Assembly: GCA_964035795.1 (NCBI GenBank)
Contig: OZ038321.1
Location: 28,391,022-28,455,021 of the forward strand
Direction: 5' to 3'
DNA from: Pterobdella sp. o SKG-2022
Taxonomy: Eukaryota > Annelida > Clitellata > Hirudinida > Piscicolidae
DNA: 64,000 nt
Within the stretch, counting starts at the first letter, position 1, and every line of letters starts with the position of its first letter. The notes under the pieces were generated by a model. The model was not told where the DNA came from and did not search any database. It saw only the letters and a list, made by a program, of their open reading frames with translations. This document shows, in pieces, positions 37,405 through 49,249 of the stretch. Made by a program: the position numbers and the translations under genes.

Positions 37405-38460
37405 GTGTCAAAAAAATCGAGACATCTTAAGAGTTTATATTTGATTAGATATAAGAATTCCATAGTAAACTGAATATTCGAAACAAAACTTCATTGGTTT
37501 TCAAATAAATTTTTCAAAATGTCTCCATTCCATCGTGGCTGGTGATGTTTAGTTGGCTTCCAAATGCATTAATTAAAGGTTAAACGCTATATAAATTCAA
37601 TCGCAGATACCATTCTAAGCTCAAATCTAAAATAGAATTACGTGGTGCAAATACACGATAATTTAGCAGAAGTATTTGAAAGTTTGCTTTTAAAATTATC
37701 CCAATATGAAACCATCAAAAACTTACTTCCAAACAGATTTTAGTCAATCATTCTGCTCATAGAATCTCAATATGAATCCCAAAACATAAGCAACAGTGAC
37801 GGCAGTGAGTGATGGAGAAGTGTGGGTGGTGCTAGCAAGCTTTGTTCATTTAATGTATCGTTGTTCATTTTGCTGGAAGTTCACATCCACCCAAATTAAA
37901 CAAGCTATTAAAATTCCCGCCATCAATTATGCGAATCCAGCTTCAAAACTGTCTTTTAATTATTTTTTGTTTAAATTGAAAAAAAAAGATTTTATTTCAA
38001 TAAATTATTAATTGAAAAAGCGAAAAATGTTGAAATCTTATGACGAAGCAAGGCTTACAGTTCATTTCCATCAAACACAATTTTGAAACTAATAAAGTTT
38101 TCATGAAATGGAACCCTCGAATGACAACAAAGAATCATTTCCATCAAGTATATGAAAGAGGAAAAGTTCAAAATGCTTTATTTTGAAAGTTGCAATCGTA
38201 GTAGAAGCCTGAAAATATAAGGTTTAAAGGCAAAAGGTTTATAAATTATATTAAATCACAAAATTTTTGGTTCAGTTTGCTTTGAAAACATCATTAGGTG
38301 ATGATGTGATGATGTGACAGAAAATTAAAAGCTTGGTGGTTTATGGATACTATGTGTTTTTTTCATTCCCATTCCAAAATTATTCTCATGAGCAAAGATT
38401 TACCCTATATGCTAATTTTTAAATTGATTAATTTAAAAAACATAAAAAAGCTTTTCGAGA
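37405..38460. other. 3' flank of adenylate kinase, no gene seen
   Basis: An AATAAA lies near 37504, about 100 nt past the stop, and could serve as the polyadenylation signal. The rest is AT-rich without a supported exon. Confidence 0.45.
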
Positions 38461-38729
38461 GCACCAACAGGTCACAGTTTCGGAGGAATGCACCAACAGG
38501 TCACAGTTTCGGAGGAATGCACCAACAGGTGACAGTTTCGGAGGAATGCACCAACAGGTGACAGTTTCGGAGGAATGCACCAACAGGTCACAGTTTCGGA
38601 GGAATGCACCAACAGGTCACAGTTTCGGAGGAATGCAGCAACAGGTCACAGTTTCGGAGGAATGCAGCAACAGGTCACAGTTTCGGAGGAATGCACCAAC
38701 AGGTCACAGTTTCGGAGGAATGCAGCAAC
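38461..38729. repeat. 29-bp minisatellite, about 9 copies
   Basis: The unit GCACCAACAGGTCACAGTTT plus CGGAGGAAT repeats in tandem with two variable positions (GGTCAC/GGTGAC and CACC/CAGC). Since 29 is not divisible by three, all three frames are read in turn across the array. Confidence 0.95.
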
Positions 38730-38817
38730 TAAAGGTGACTTTTTTAACGACCATCTCGTAGAAAAAATGTACAAAAGAATTTAAAAAAAAAAGTCCCAAC
38801 ATTCATGGAGAGCAAAA

Positions 38818-38945
38818 TTACATCTTATAGTCACTCCATTCATTCAGTTTCTTAGTTTTTGCTTTCAACTCAATACAACCTGTGTTTAATGCGTGGAACG
38901 TTCCTCCGAAGTTCATTTTGCATTTCCACTGACGCTTTATAAGAT
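38818..38945 (-). CDS. Candidate terminal exon, unknown protein
   Basis: After a good acceptor (TCATTATTTTCAG) the minus strand stays open for 41 codons to a stop. The peptide contains KRQWKCKMNFGGTF, then HALNTGCIELKAKTKK. The composition is protein-like with two Cys, but I know no matching family and found no upstream exon. It needs one nucleotide from the preceding exon to complete its first codon. Confidence 0.35.
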
Positions 38946-41154
38946 CTGAAAATAATGACATTCATATTGATTGTTAGTTTCATCAAATGTTTGATTGGAG
39001 ACTAAAAAGCGTACAAAGTGGCAATGGTTTTGAAACAGCAGTTTGGAGATTATATGAACCCTTTCAATAAATTTAAAATGTATACAATCATATTTTTTCA
39101 AAAATAAGATTACTAAATCACTTTTTTTATAAATAAATCTTTGTATAAAAACTTTAGCAGCTCAATAATTGTCGGCAGCAAAAAGGATGAGAGGTTTTTA
39201 AATCAAATATAATGCTCTATCAAAATACCTTCGCAAGCAATTGAATCCGCATAAAACATGGGTTATATAGTTTTGATGTCTACGGGTAGTCGAAGTTCAG
39301 TCAAGTCAGTGGTTGCTCAAATTTCACAAAATCAACCTTGTGCCATAAGTCTAAATTGTATGAGGGGTTTTGAAAGATTTATGGCGGGAGAGAAGGTACA
39401 TTTCATAGGGATTAACTTGAATTATGAGTATTTGAATTGTTTAAAACAAAAATGAAAACATTCGATTATGTCTGCTTGATTAAAAATGCATTGAAATCAT
39501 AATTTACGAGGTTTGAGTTGTTTATATTCACTCTAATAGAATTACAACAACCCATCAAAAATGAAGTTGGTGATGTTGTGGATGGGGGCGTTTGGTGGAT
39601 AGTGGTTGAATGAAAGAAATGTGTATTTTGTATACTGGTGTGTGGTGAACGGTGGTGATGAGAGAGATGGTGTGTGATGATTGATGGTTAATGTAATGTG
39701 GTGCAACGGGGTGGCAAAACTTTGAAGTGGTAATGACACATTTAATTCAAATTTTTCATAAACTTCATCCAACCTCCCCATTACAATACAATCTTGAATC
39801 AACATGTGATAACAACTCATTTTTCGATTTACTGACAATTAAAATTTTTATTCCAAAGAAAATTTTGCCACAGTTAAGCTCAGTTATAATGATTAATCAA
39901 CAAACACATCACTTTGTTTTGAAAATTTTGCAAATAAATTCAAAAATTTGTTGTAAATTAAATTCAAAATAAAATTCCAAAGAATCGATTCATCTTTTTC
40001 TCGAATATTGATTAACTTCCCACTTTTAACGAACCAGGAGCTCAATTATTTCAGCAATTCAATATCAAAATACTGCCATCTCAATGTAAACAACTTGAAG
40101 TTTTCAAGTATTTTTATTGGCTTTATTTTCAAATGGAGACACGTAACTAGTTGTTAAGTGCTTTGTGAGTACGCTCGCATACCTGTTACATGCACACTTT
40201 TCATCCGATGTTTGCTTATAAACTCTTCAGATGAAAACAAAAATGTGAACTAAACACTGGAAATTTAATATACTCTTCTACTATCACCTCTTTCATTTGC
40301 CGCCTTCTCTCCCATTCAACCCCTCATTCCATCACACCCTTCCAACTACCTCACTATCTGACTCTTCCAACTGTTGCACTCTACCTTCCCCATCTCACCA
40401 TTTCTTCCACCCTCACACAGCTCTGCCACTCGCCATCATTAAATCAGACGAGATGGCAAAGATTTGAATTGTCAATGCATGTAGTACGAAGAAAAATTTG
40501 AAAAAATTTGGAATAAACTAAATGCTAATTTATCATGTATAGATGTTTGCAAAAAAACCAAAAAGTTTTAAAAATAAATTTTAAAAATTGTTTTATTTTT
40601 ATTTATATTTGCAATACAAATATTAAATTTTTTAGTCAAAAATTCAAATTCTTCGAATCTAATTCAAAATATTTGGATGCTTGCTATAAATAAACTCAAA
40701 AAGTTTGAAAAAATGTGAAATATTTCCGAAAATAATAATAATTGTTGTTTTTATTTTTATTATTTTGTTACACTTCTCTATAATAAGTAAATAAATATGA
40801 AAACAAAGAGGCTGTATCTTTCTGCATCTCAGCAAATCATTGCCGCAAAAAGCCTTCAAAAACGATATAAGAGCCAAAACTCAGATGATTTCTCTTCACG
40901 AGAGGAGGAATATATATATATATATAAATTTATAAATGTGGAGTCTGGCGTTGTTTGTTTGGAGATGCCTCGTGTTTTCTTGCTAAAAGAAACAAGTTTC
41001 ACAAACATTCAAAGAATTTGTTTTTGTGACGAATATTTTCAAATAAATATCTGAATCCCAGCAGAAACTCAAGTTTGAAACACAGTTTTCTTATTTATAG
41101 AAATGGATAATATTTCGATAGATACTAATTCATATTTTGCACTGACATATTAAA
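38946..41154. other. Intergenic, GT-rich and pyrimidine-rich tracts only
   Basis: A GT-rich imperfect repeat is at about 39555-39720 and a C/T-rich tract at about 40270-40440. A plus-strand frame ending in a donor-like GAGAAG-GTACAT at about 39399 is open but unrecognised. A short (AT)n lies at about 40910-40926. Confidence 0.45.
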
Positions 41155-42327
41155 ATGAATGCAACATCATCTCTCATCCACCTCCCTCTGGTCGAAGCCA
41201 CAAGGTACATTTGTCAAATGTGGCTTTCTTTCCCCATTTCCATTTTTGGCATCTTCGGTAATTGTTTTTCCATCTTGGTTTTCAATCGTTACAAACAATC
41301 TAAGCCCACCACGCTACTCCTCAAAAGCATTGCAGTTACAGGCACTTTCATTCTCATTCTGAACATTCTACTCGGACCATTGAGAGAATTTAATTTTAAT
41401 ATTTACAACCACGTCATTTCTCATACATTTCGCATACTTTTCACTTGTCTCCATATCTGCAGACTCACCCATACATGGCTCACAGTGTTGTTGACAGTGG
41501 AAAGGTACATCGCCGTGACTCAGCCCTTCAAGGCACAGATCATCTGTTCCTACAAACACACGAAGTTCTGTATCGGCTTCATTATCGTTTTCATGGTTTT
41601 CTTCTCCATACCACGCTTCTTTGAGTACAAAAGAGTGACTTTCGAAGAAGCTCCCACAGGATTTGCAGAGTCGCAAATGATGAAGAACCAGGTGTACATG
41701 ATTGTCTACAGAATTTTTCTCTCCCTTTTCATCACTTACATCATACCCATCATCCTCCTCATCTTTCTCAACATCAAAATCACTACAGTTTTACGCTGGG
41801 CCAACAAGCAACACACCTCGTTTTTTCTCTTCAAAAACCACAAAACTGAAATCAAACTAAACACTAACACCGAACGACCCAGAACGGAAAAGGTCAACAC
41901 GCAAAACTACAGACGGCATAAATCAAATTCATTCAATGAGATGACGCAATCTCTCACCATCATCGCCGTCATCGTCGTCACAGTTTTCATAGTCTGCAAC
42001 TTGGCAGTTTTGTGCTCCCAGGTTATTTACTCCATAGAGGTTTCCATCAAGGAAACAAAAGATCACCTGGAACTGAGTAGGAGAATCATGGCCAATGTCT
42101 CCAACGTCCTCTCCACTATCTCTTCTTCCGTCAACTTCATTATCTATTGCCAGTTTAGCACCCGGTTCAGATTAATCTTGTTGGATATTATATGTTGTAA
42201 GAAACGAGCTAGTTGCAAAGTTTTGTTGAAAAAGGTTTCAACAGAAAACAAACGCAAATTCCCACATTTCAAACACTCTTTCAACGCTGCATCGAAGAAG
42301 AGCCTGACAGAAAGGAATATGGGTTGA
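41155..42327 (+). CDS. Divergent FMRFamide-receptor-like GPCR, intronless
   Basis: 390-residue rhodopsin-family receptor in one exon. TM1 carries GNCFSILVF; TM3 ends in ERYIAVTQPFKA, like FMRFamide/myosuppressin-type receptors; TM5 contains YIIPIILLIF; TM6 has FIVCNLAVL; TM7 ends in NFIIYCQFSTRFR. The long basic third cytoplasmic loop and Cys-rich tail (DIICCKKRASCK) fit the class. Several usual residues are absent: Asp2.50 (AVTG where AVSD is expected), the Cys at 3.25 and any Cys in the second extracellular loop, the Pro of TM6 and the Pro of NPxxY. The frame is intact with GC-rich codons, so it appears to be a maintained, fast-evolving receptor. Ligand unknown. Confidence 0.85.
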   Translation: MNATSSLIHLPLVEATRYICQMWLSFPISIFGIFGNCFSILVFNRYKQSKPTTLLLKSIAVTGTFILILNILLGPLREFNFNIYNHVISHTFRILFTCLHICRLTHTWLTVLLTVERYIAVTQPFKAQIICSYKHTKFCIGFIIVFMVFFSIPRFFEYKRVTFEEAPTGFAESQMMKNQVYMIVYRIFLSLFITYIIPIILLIFLNIKITTVLRWANKQHTSFFLFKNHKTEIKLNTNTERPRTEKVNTQNYRRHKSNSFNEMTQSLTIIAVIVVTVFIVCNLAVLCSQVIYSIEVSIKETKDHLELSRRIMANVSNVLSTISSSVNFIIYCQFSTRFRLILLDIICCKKRASCKVLLKKVSTENKRKFPHFKHSFNAASKKSLTERNMG

Positions 42328-43775
42328 GTTGATGTAGTTTTGACGTCAATAGATTGTTTACTGACGAGCTATTTTGAGACTATTTTTGATTGAGAGGGCA
42401 TTTATTTCGAGTGTAAGAACTGTGTTTATTCATTTAATTCAGTTTCATTCTTGTCACTATACATTTTCTTTATTAATTCTGCAACATTTGTGTTTTAATC
42501 AATTGTAATTTTTCACTGTAAATATAAATTTGGATATTAATTGAAGCATTAAAGTCGTTTGTACACAACGTTTCACTGACTCAATTCTGTATTAATATAT
42601 TTTTATCAGTTTGGGTCTGTGCTTCTTGAGTTTTAATATTGTTTACATTAAGCGTACAACATTTAGTTTTGTTCATTTGGTTCAGTGAAAGACTTGCATT
42701 CAAAAATTTTCTTACGGTTTTAATGCTAACCTTTGTAGAAAAGTCCCATAAAATAAATCAAATCGAAATAAAAGAAAAAAATTACTTCACAACCAATCGA
42801 TTATAAAAATTTAAAGCAACTCCTGAATCATTGAACCAGAATAAAAGGAAGACCGCACGAACCCCGTCATTTTGCCATCAAGTTCTATTAAAGATTATTC
42901 TACCGAGTTTTTCTATTTTGCTATCTTTTTGTTCATGCCTGAAAAAAATTATTTCCAAAGAAACCCTCCTTGAACTCATAACTGCCTCTGAGCAAACTAT
43001 CAAGAGAAACTGGACCTTCAACACGTCCTGCTTTTCGCTTGTCATTATAGCAATAAATCACTATTATTTAGCGCTCATTTGCTATTTATAGTTCATTTTT
43101 TTGTCGGTAGGTATTCATTAATTATTTGTTTTTGTTTATGCAGGCTCATATGGTGATGAATATAACTTGAAATTGAAAGGTTCAAAATGAAGGAATCTTT
43201 GGGAACTAAAAACTTTTAAACTCTTCAACATAATATGGCTGTGCGCATGCGAAAGTCGACAACATTCGTTACTTCAAATTAATGATTGTTTTCTAGCATC
43301 GCCATTATTAAAAGGTCAAGTACAAGATAAGCTTTAGCTTAGATATGAATCACTAAATAAAGGTGATGAGGATGATGATGATGCTGAGGAGTCCGAGAAG
43401 GAAGAATGGAAGGTGGAAAAGAGAAAGAGGAAAGTGAAGAGAAAAAGGATGAGAATGATGATGAAGAGAATGAGGATGATGATGATGTCGCTAGAATAAA
43501 TAAATCTTATGTAAACATTTTTTTGGTTATATATTGAAGTGTTGTGTGCCGTGTGGTGTTGTGTGTTTTACATTTTTTAATATGTGTGTTCACAAAATAA
43601 TTATGTTTAACAATTAAATAATTCTAATTTTTTTGTTGCATAAAAAATTATATTTTATAAAAATGAATTTTTCATTTAATCTTATTTACTTTTGATTAAT
43701 TTACAGAAACCCTAAAGTTTATCATTTTCCTCTGAAGCCACACATTTTGAAGTTGGTCAGTAAAAATTGAAAATT
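42328..43775. other. 3' flank and intergenic, no gene seen
   Basis: AT-rich. A GATGAGGATGAT-type purine-rich tract lies at about 43360-43490. A plus frame at 42831-43091 is open but unrecognised. Confidence 0.45.
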
Positions 43776-43947
43776 ATGCACTCAAACTTCGGAAACAAGT
43801 CAATTCACGGGAAACTAATTTCAAAGAAAAATTGTCAAGAATTTAATCGTTCGGAAGAAACTAAAGTGAAGTTTTATGAAAAAGCCAATGAAGAAAAAAT
43901 TCCGAAATGTGGGAAACTGAAAACCGCGTCTGAAGGCAGCAAACAAG
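43776..43947 (+). CDS. Candidate first coding exon, unknown
   Basis: An ATG at 43776 opens 57 codons of Lys/Glu/Ser-rich sequence ending at a donor-like AACAAG-GTATAA. No family is recognised and no following exon was found, so this could be chance. Confidence 0.2.
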
Positions 43948-45690
43948 GTATAATTTTTTTCTCATGAAGAATTTATGCTTTGAGTGGTTTGTTTGATGCT
44001 GTAGTCTGCAATAAACAACACTTTAGCTCACTGGTTTTGCTCTTCAGGATATTTCATATACTAAATGGTAGGTCTTGAAGTTTTGTGCTCATCTCAAAGA
44101 GAATATGAGAACAATGGACTTAATACTGAAACCATACAGACTGGTGTTTCAGAGTCAGGTCTAAATTAATGAAAAGTATTGTTTCTTTCACGGATAACTT
44201 CAACTTGCCATCCAATTCATGATATTCAAATTTATTAAGCAATAGACGTCTTTAACATATTTTAAAGTAATTCAAATCTTTTCTATAGTAATTGTGTTCT
44301 TATCTCCTTCTGAAAGTTTCAGACACAAGATAAATAATTTCATCAATAAATCTGAAATTTTTTTCGAGCATAAAAGGAGACATGTGAAAAATAACTTCAA
44401 AAAGTTGTTTGAATTTCTCATGTTGCGAGATAACTAGCAACAGAATGAACTGTCTGAAACTTTAAAAATTCCAGCTTGAACCAAATCTCATCTAAAGGAC
44501 ATCACAACTCTTTTAATTAAAATCTTAAATGCAACCATTTTAAATCCCTAACGTCAACAATGTGGTGACGTCAATTTAAGAGATTTTAGCTTGGTTTGGT
44601 TGTTTTAGAGGGGTTTAGGAGGTGTTTTGAGTTGTTATCCCCCCAAGGAAATGTAAATTCAGATTTAAAAATTAACAATGTTCCAATCAAAAACATGCCT
44701 AAATTTGTTTTTTTTCTAATCTCCTTCAAAACTTTTTGAATTTTTTAAGAGACCTCTATTACACAAGTGCCTGTACCCTCGTGTGAGCATTGAACTATTT
44801 TCAGTCTATGTAATTATTTTTTCAATTTTATTCTCATTATTTCCAACTTTTTTTTTTGTTTCAATCTTGTTTATCGAATCCACATTTTGAGGTTGATCAT
44901 TTTGTTTTTGAGTTATCGCCATCATTATTATCAATAAGCACCATCTCGTATCTCAAGAGGTTGCAATCGTATCAACCTGCATATGTTTTATTGCTTCTGA
45001 AGCTTGTTTCGATGTTTCATTTTGTTGCTCAACATTGGAATAGATGCAAATTAATTACATTTCCATGGTTTTCTATGGTACTTATAGAATGTTGTGTTGT
45101 GTCGTATGGAACTCTTATGTTATGTTGTCTTTCGTGCAACCAGCTTTATATGGGGTCAACATCAGATCGAGTGAGTTGCTCGGGTCCATTTCACAATCTG
45201 TCTCCAAATTTTCCAATCTCCAATTTCTATAGGAATTCCATCATATGGGATGTTGCTGTCTCCCACTAGCAGGTCAGTGTAGTTATACCGGGGTCTTTCT
45301 TTTGATGCCACCGTGTGAAGGTCTTCCACAACACCAGGCTACTGACAAGTTTTTTTTGCTTTGAAAGAGTCTGCATGACACAGCTTTTTCCTTCACTATT
45401 CCAGTTAGATGAGGGATTTTTGCTTTCTGCTGAGCCTCGAAGACCACTCAATGTTTGTATTTCCCGTGTGTTAGTATATTTTATTTTGAGCAAAAGTTTC
45501 CATTTCACTAAAGGAGAAGAGGTTGTCATGGATACCTAATGGAGATGATGAAAATATTTGAGTAACTCATGTTTTGAAAAATATCGAAAATTTATTTTTA
45601 AATCGGCATAGTGATTAAAATTTTTCTTTTGAGCGATAATTTAAAATATACACGTTTTACCTATAATATGAATAAAATTCTAATTATTTA
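43948..45690. other. Intergenic with a possible decayed retroelement patch
   Basis: Mostly AT-rich. On the minus strand about 45340-45170, one frame reads LLVGDSNIPYDG and continues for about 50 codons to a stop. VGDSN is common in some retroelement ORFs, but this is too little to classify. Confidence 0.35.
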
Positions 45691-45765
45691 TTGAATATTA
45701 TTTGAACACTAAAGGTAATTTTATTAAGTACATAGCTTTTCGTTAACAAAGTAACATTATCAAGT
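45691..45765 (-). repeat. Left inverted repeat of the Penelope-like element
   Basis: Read on the minus strand, TGTACTTAATAAAATTACCT and TTAGTGTTCAAATAAT match the plus strand at 47834-47869 nearly exactly. The repeat extends further inward here as GTTACTTTGTTAACGAAAAGC, a copy of the double-hairpin motif. Confidence 0.7.
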
Positions 45766-46041
45766 ACGTTTAAATTCAGACACCGTTGTTTATATTCTGA
45801 CCAAAGATAAAATAAAATAAAACTGAAAAAAAAATAAATAAAGAATAAAATAAAAAAATAATAATAATTAAAATTTAAAAAATATATGTATATCTATATA
45901 TATATAATAATAATAATAATTTACGAGGTTTATTATAGTGATGTTTATTAACCCAGAGAGTTTCAAGATCACTTGATATTTGTAAAATATTCTATTATAA
46001 TAATAGGTTATAACAGCTTAATATGCTCTGCTCAGTACTTT

Positions 46042-47830
46042 TTATTCGAATTCATGAGAGGGATTTCTGGAAATGTGTTTGGCAGGTTTTGATGTGCCAT
46101 TTGTAGCCTTGTGCTCTGCCCATCTGATAGTAGCATTTCTCTTGGTCTCGCCTACATACGTCTCCTTGCAACTACACTCTCCTTTATAAATGACATTGTG
46201 GACATGGGTATTCCTATCTTTGAGAGGGAAGAGGACTCTAATCTTATGTGTCACCCAAGAAAACGAGAACTTAATCTGATTGCTAGTGAAAGAATTCAAT
46301 TTCTCAATGTATTTGAAAATGCAGTATTCTTTTATTCGGAAAAAATAGAAGCTTGAAGTGGATTTTCTTTTTGCCATCCTGGAGACCCTCTGGGACGGGG
46401 AAATCTTCTTTCTTAGTTTCAAATTGTTTTATTATTGCAAGGATGAATTTGACTGGAAAACCTGCCCGTATGTATTTCTCCTTTATTAATTCCAGTTCAT
46501 GTTTGAAATCCGATCCAATTCTAAAAGCCCTAAACAAATCTCCTTTAATCATATTTCTCTTGTATAGCTTTGGGATCGCTGATGACCAATGGGTGGTCAA
46601 TTTTGTATCTTTCCGAACCACTTTGAAAGCGAATGTATCATTAATATTTCTGAGGATATGAGTGTCCAAAAATTTCGTAGGGTTATTCTCGATTGTAAGT
46701 CTAATGTTGTTGTGAAAGGAGTTGAGGGCGTTGTACAAGTCGTCTTTCTCATTCTTCTTTTTTCTGACATATGTGTCATCAACATAGCTTGCGTAAAAAA
46801 CAGGATTCCGTGGCGCAACTACTTTTTCTTCCATGTAATTGAGAAAGCATCCAGCAAAAACAACCGATAACGGTCCCCCCATTGAGACACCATCAATTTG
46901 CTTGTAAAGCTTTCCATTGGCTGTGAACAAATTCTCTGTAGTGGCTTTAAGTAATAACTTTGAGAAAACCAGTCTGGAGCAGAAGGAAGGAAGTTTTTCA
47001 TCTTCATAAACCGTTTTCGAGATGTATTTTATTGTCTTCTTCACCGGCACGTTTGTGAACAGTGATTCAATGTCATACGAGACATCCTCTTCATCAGGCT
47101 GTAGCGGAGGAAGGCTACCTATTAATGAGGGAAAAGTTTGTGTGTTCATTATTGTGTACTGATTTATAGCAAGTGGTTGCAAATATTCTGCCAGAAATTC
47201 ACCGAGGTTATTAAAACAGGAACCTGTTTGATCAATAATAGGCCAAATTTTAAAATCCTGCTTGCTTATGTCGGAAAGTTTCTTTTATTTGTGTGTTTTT
47301 GCAGTAGCGAAAAACCTAGCTGGTTGATGGGATGATGGTCTGATTAAGCTATATTCTTTTATGTCTTAAGGTGTCTGAGAAGGAAGCCTTGGAACGATGT
47401 GAGGTTTTTAATTATGGTATTCTCAGCTTGCACATATTTACCCTCTTCAACCCCTTCGGCAATCATTTTTTGAACCAACCTCCGGTAGTCCGATATGTCC
47501 AAGATGACAACACCGGAGTCTTTATCCCCTGCCAGAATTGAGATATCACGGTTTGCTCTCAAGTCTTTAAGTTGGTGGAAAGTGTCGTCTTTTGAATGTT
47601 CAATGTTCTTAGCAAAGAAATTCGTAATTTTTCTCAAAAATTCGTGAAAAGATTCCTTTTCATCGTTCCTTACGTATTCATCCGCTTTTTACGCTAAAGC
47701 TTCCAACTCTATAGCCAGGTTCCTTCTAGTATCTTTGTGCTTGTTGATAAACCCATGGCTAAGACCTTTTTTAAGCCCATCTAGATTAAGGTTCTTGAAA
47801 GAAGAGAGGTTGATTATTGGGACTTCATAG
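46042..47830 (-). pseudogene. Penelope-like retroelement ORF, reverse transcriptase plus GIY-YIG, broken
   Basis: Order on the minus strand: an N-terminal part (DISILAGDKDSGVVILD), the RPSSHQPARFFATAKTHK block, YDIESLFTNVP, the GVSMGGPL block, the YVDD catalytic motif and a C-terminal GIY-YIG nuclease (GECSCKETYVGET then RWAEHK). This domain order defines Penelope-like elements, in which the nuclease nicks target DNA and the reverse transcriptase copies the RNA in place. The copy is dead: in-frame stops at about 47690 and 47287, a frame change near 47365 and another near 46330 that separates the reverse transcriptase from the nuclease. Flanking inverted repeats are listed separately. Confidence 0.92.
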
Positions 47831-47876
47831 CTTTGTACTTAATAAAATTACCTTTAGTGTTCAAATAATTTTCAGT
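47826..47876 (+). repeat. Right inverted repeat of the Penelope-like element
   Basis: Plus-strand AGCTTTGTACTTAATAAAAT and the next 25 bases are the reverse complement of the left repeat with about two differences over 45 bp. It abuts the first recognisable codons of the ORF. Confidence 0.7.
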
Positions 47877-48555
47877 ATTTACTTTGGTTAAAGAAGATTA
47901 TTATATTTATTGAATGTTTTTATAAATACAGCCACAAAAATCGAGTTTTTTATAATAAAATTATAATAAACTTATAATAAAAAATAAGGGTACCCAATAC
48001 ATTACTAGATAAGATTTGAAAAACCTCTGCGAAGCCTAGAAGAGATACAAGAAAAAAGCAGACATTGATCAAGTGCATGACATCTGGAATAATACGAGAA
48101 GACTGAGATTCTCAACTTATCATTCCTTTTTTGACGTTGATATCACCATAGTTCAGGTACTTGACGTTGATGTTTGGCATATTGAAAAGCTCACTTACTT
48201 ATAATGACTACATCAACGAATGTGTATTGTATTGGATACAGTGAGGTATTATTGTTACTAAATGTTCTGATGTGATGTGGCGTGGGACTTCAGAAGTAAT
48301 ACAAGCATTAACATGGGATTTTTCAAATGTTTCATTTAATTCCACAGATGGCAATGTTTAAAAAGTTTTTTCATAAAACTTTTAACCTTTATTTTAAATA
48401 CATTAGCTGACAATTAATTTGAAGTTTGGAAAATTTTCTTTGAAAAAAATTATATCAACCTAAGTTTTCTAATTACCTATATAGAAAAATTTTTGATTTT
48501 AGTTTATAATTTACTATTCTTATATTTTTTGCTCCTTAATTTATTTAATAATAAA
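47877..48555. other. Flank of Penelope-like element, nothing recognised
   Basis: AT-rich, no exon or RNA gene seen. Confidence 0.45.
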
Positions 48556-48640
48556 ACTAATGTTACGTTGTTAACGAAAAGCTTCGTATCTTAATAAACT
48601 TACTAGTGTTCTGAAATTATATTCATTTTACGGTTTGGCT
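48556..48640 (+). repeat. Solo copy of the Penelope terminal repeat
   Basis: TAATGTTACGTTGTTAACG followed by AAAAGCTTCG and TTAATAAACTTACTAGTG aligns over about 75 bp with the left repeat at 45691-45765, at roughly 80 percent identity. It has no coding part. Confidence 0.6.
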
Positions 48641-49249
48641 TTTGAAAAAATCAAAACTAATCTATTTTTGGAGTATTAGCTTTTAAACATGATAAAAGTA
48701 CACACATCTTTAGACCTGATGATGGTTTCAGAGCAAATCAAAAAGCTTTATCAACAAACATTTAGATAATTTTGTTTTATTTATCACAATCTTTTGCGGA
48801 TCAACATAATGTTATCAGCATGGATAAATTTAATCTAAAAAATCTGTGCATAATCTTCTTGACGTTATTCCAACTCATTTTATAAAAATCCCCGTATTCT
48901 AAAAAAACCTTACAAATCATTAGTCACCTTTGTTGCCTCTCAGTCAAACGTCACTTGCAAAAATACCTCGTGTATCCATTGTCATACGATGTCTGTTTCA
49001 ACCTTCCATCAGATCTCATTTTCCTCCTTTCTTCTCCCATGAACCAAATTAGGCGCCAAGAGCTTCCATAAGTTGTAATCGTGCTGGATGGGGGCAATCT
49101 AGCAAGAAGACATTTTGAAAACAACAAATGTCGATCATGCATTGAAGAAGAGTCATCAAAAGGTCTATGGCGCTGATCCCCAGATGACGGAAACACATCT
49201 GAAGAAACTTTTTAGAGACATTCTAATGTACTTATAAGCAATATCAACA
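48641..49249. other. Intergenic, nothing recognised
   Basis: AT-rich except for a slightly GC-richer patch at 49000-49190 that is open on both strands but unrecognised. Confidence 0.45.

Noticed and set aside
48556..48640. Intact hammerhead ribozyme
   Set aside because: A stem followed by GAAA is present but the CTGATGA box is not; only a decayed or unrelated hairpin can be claimed.
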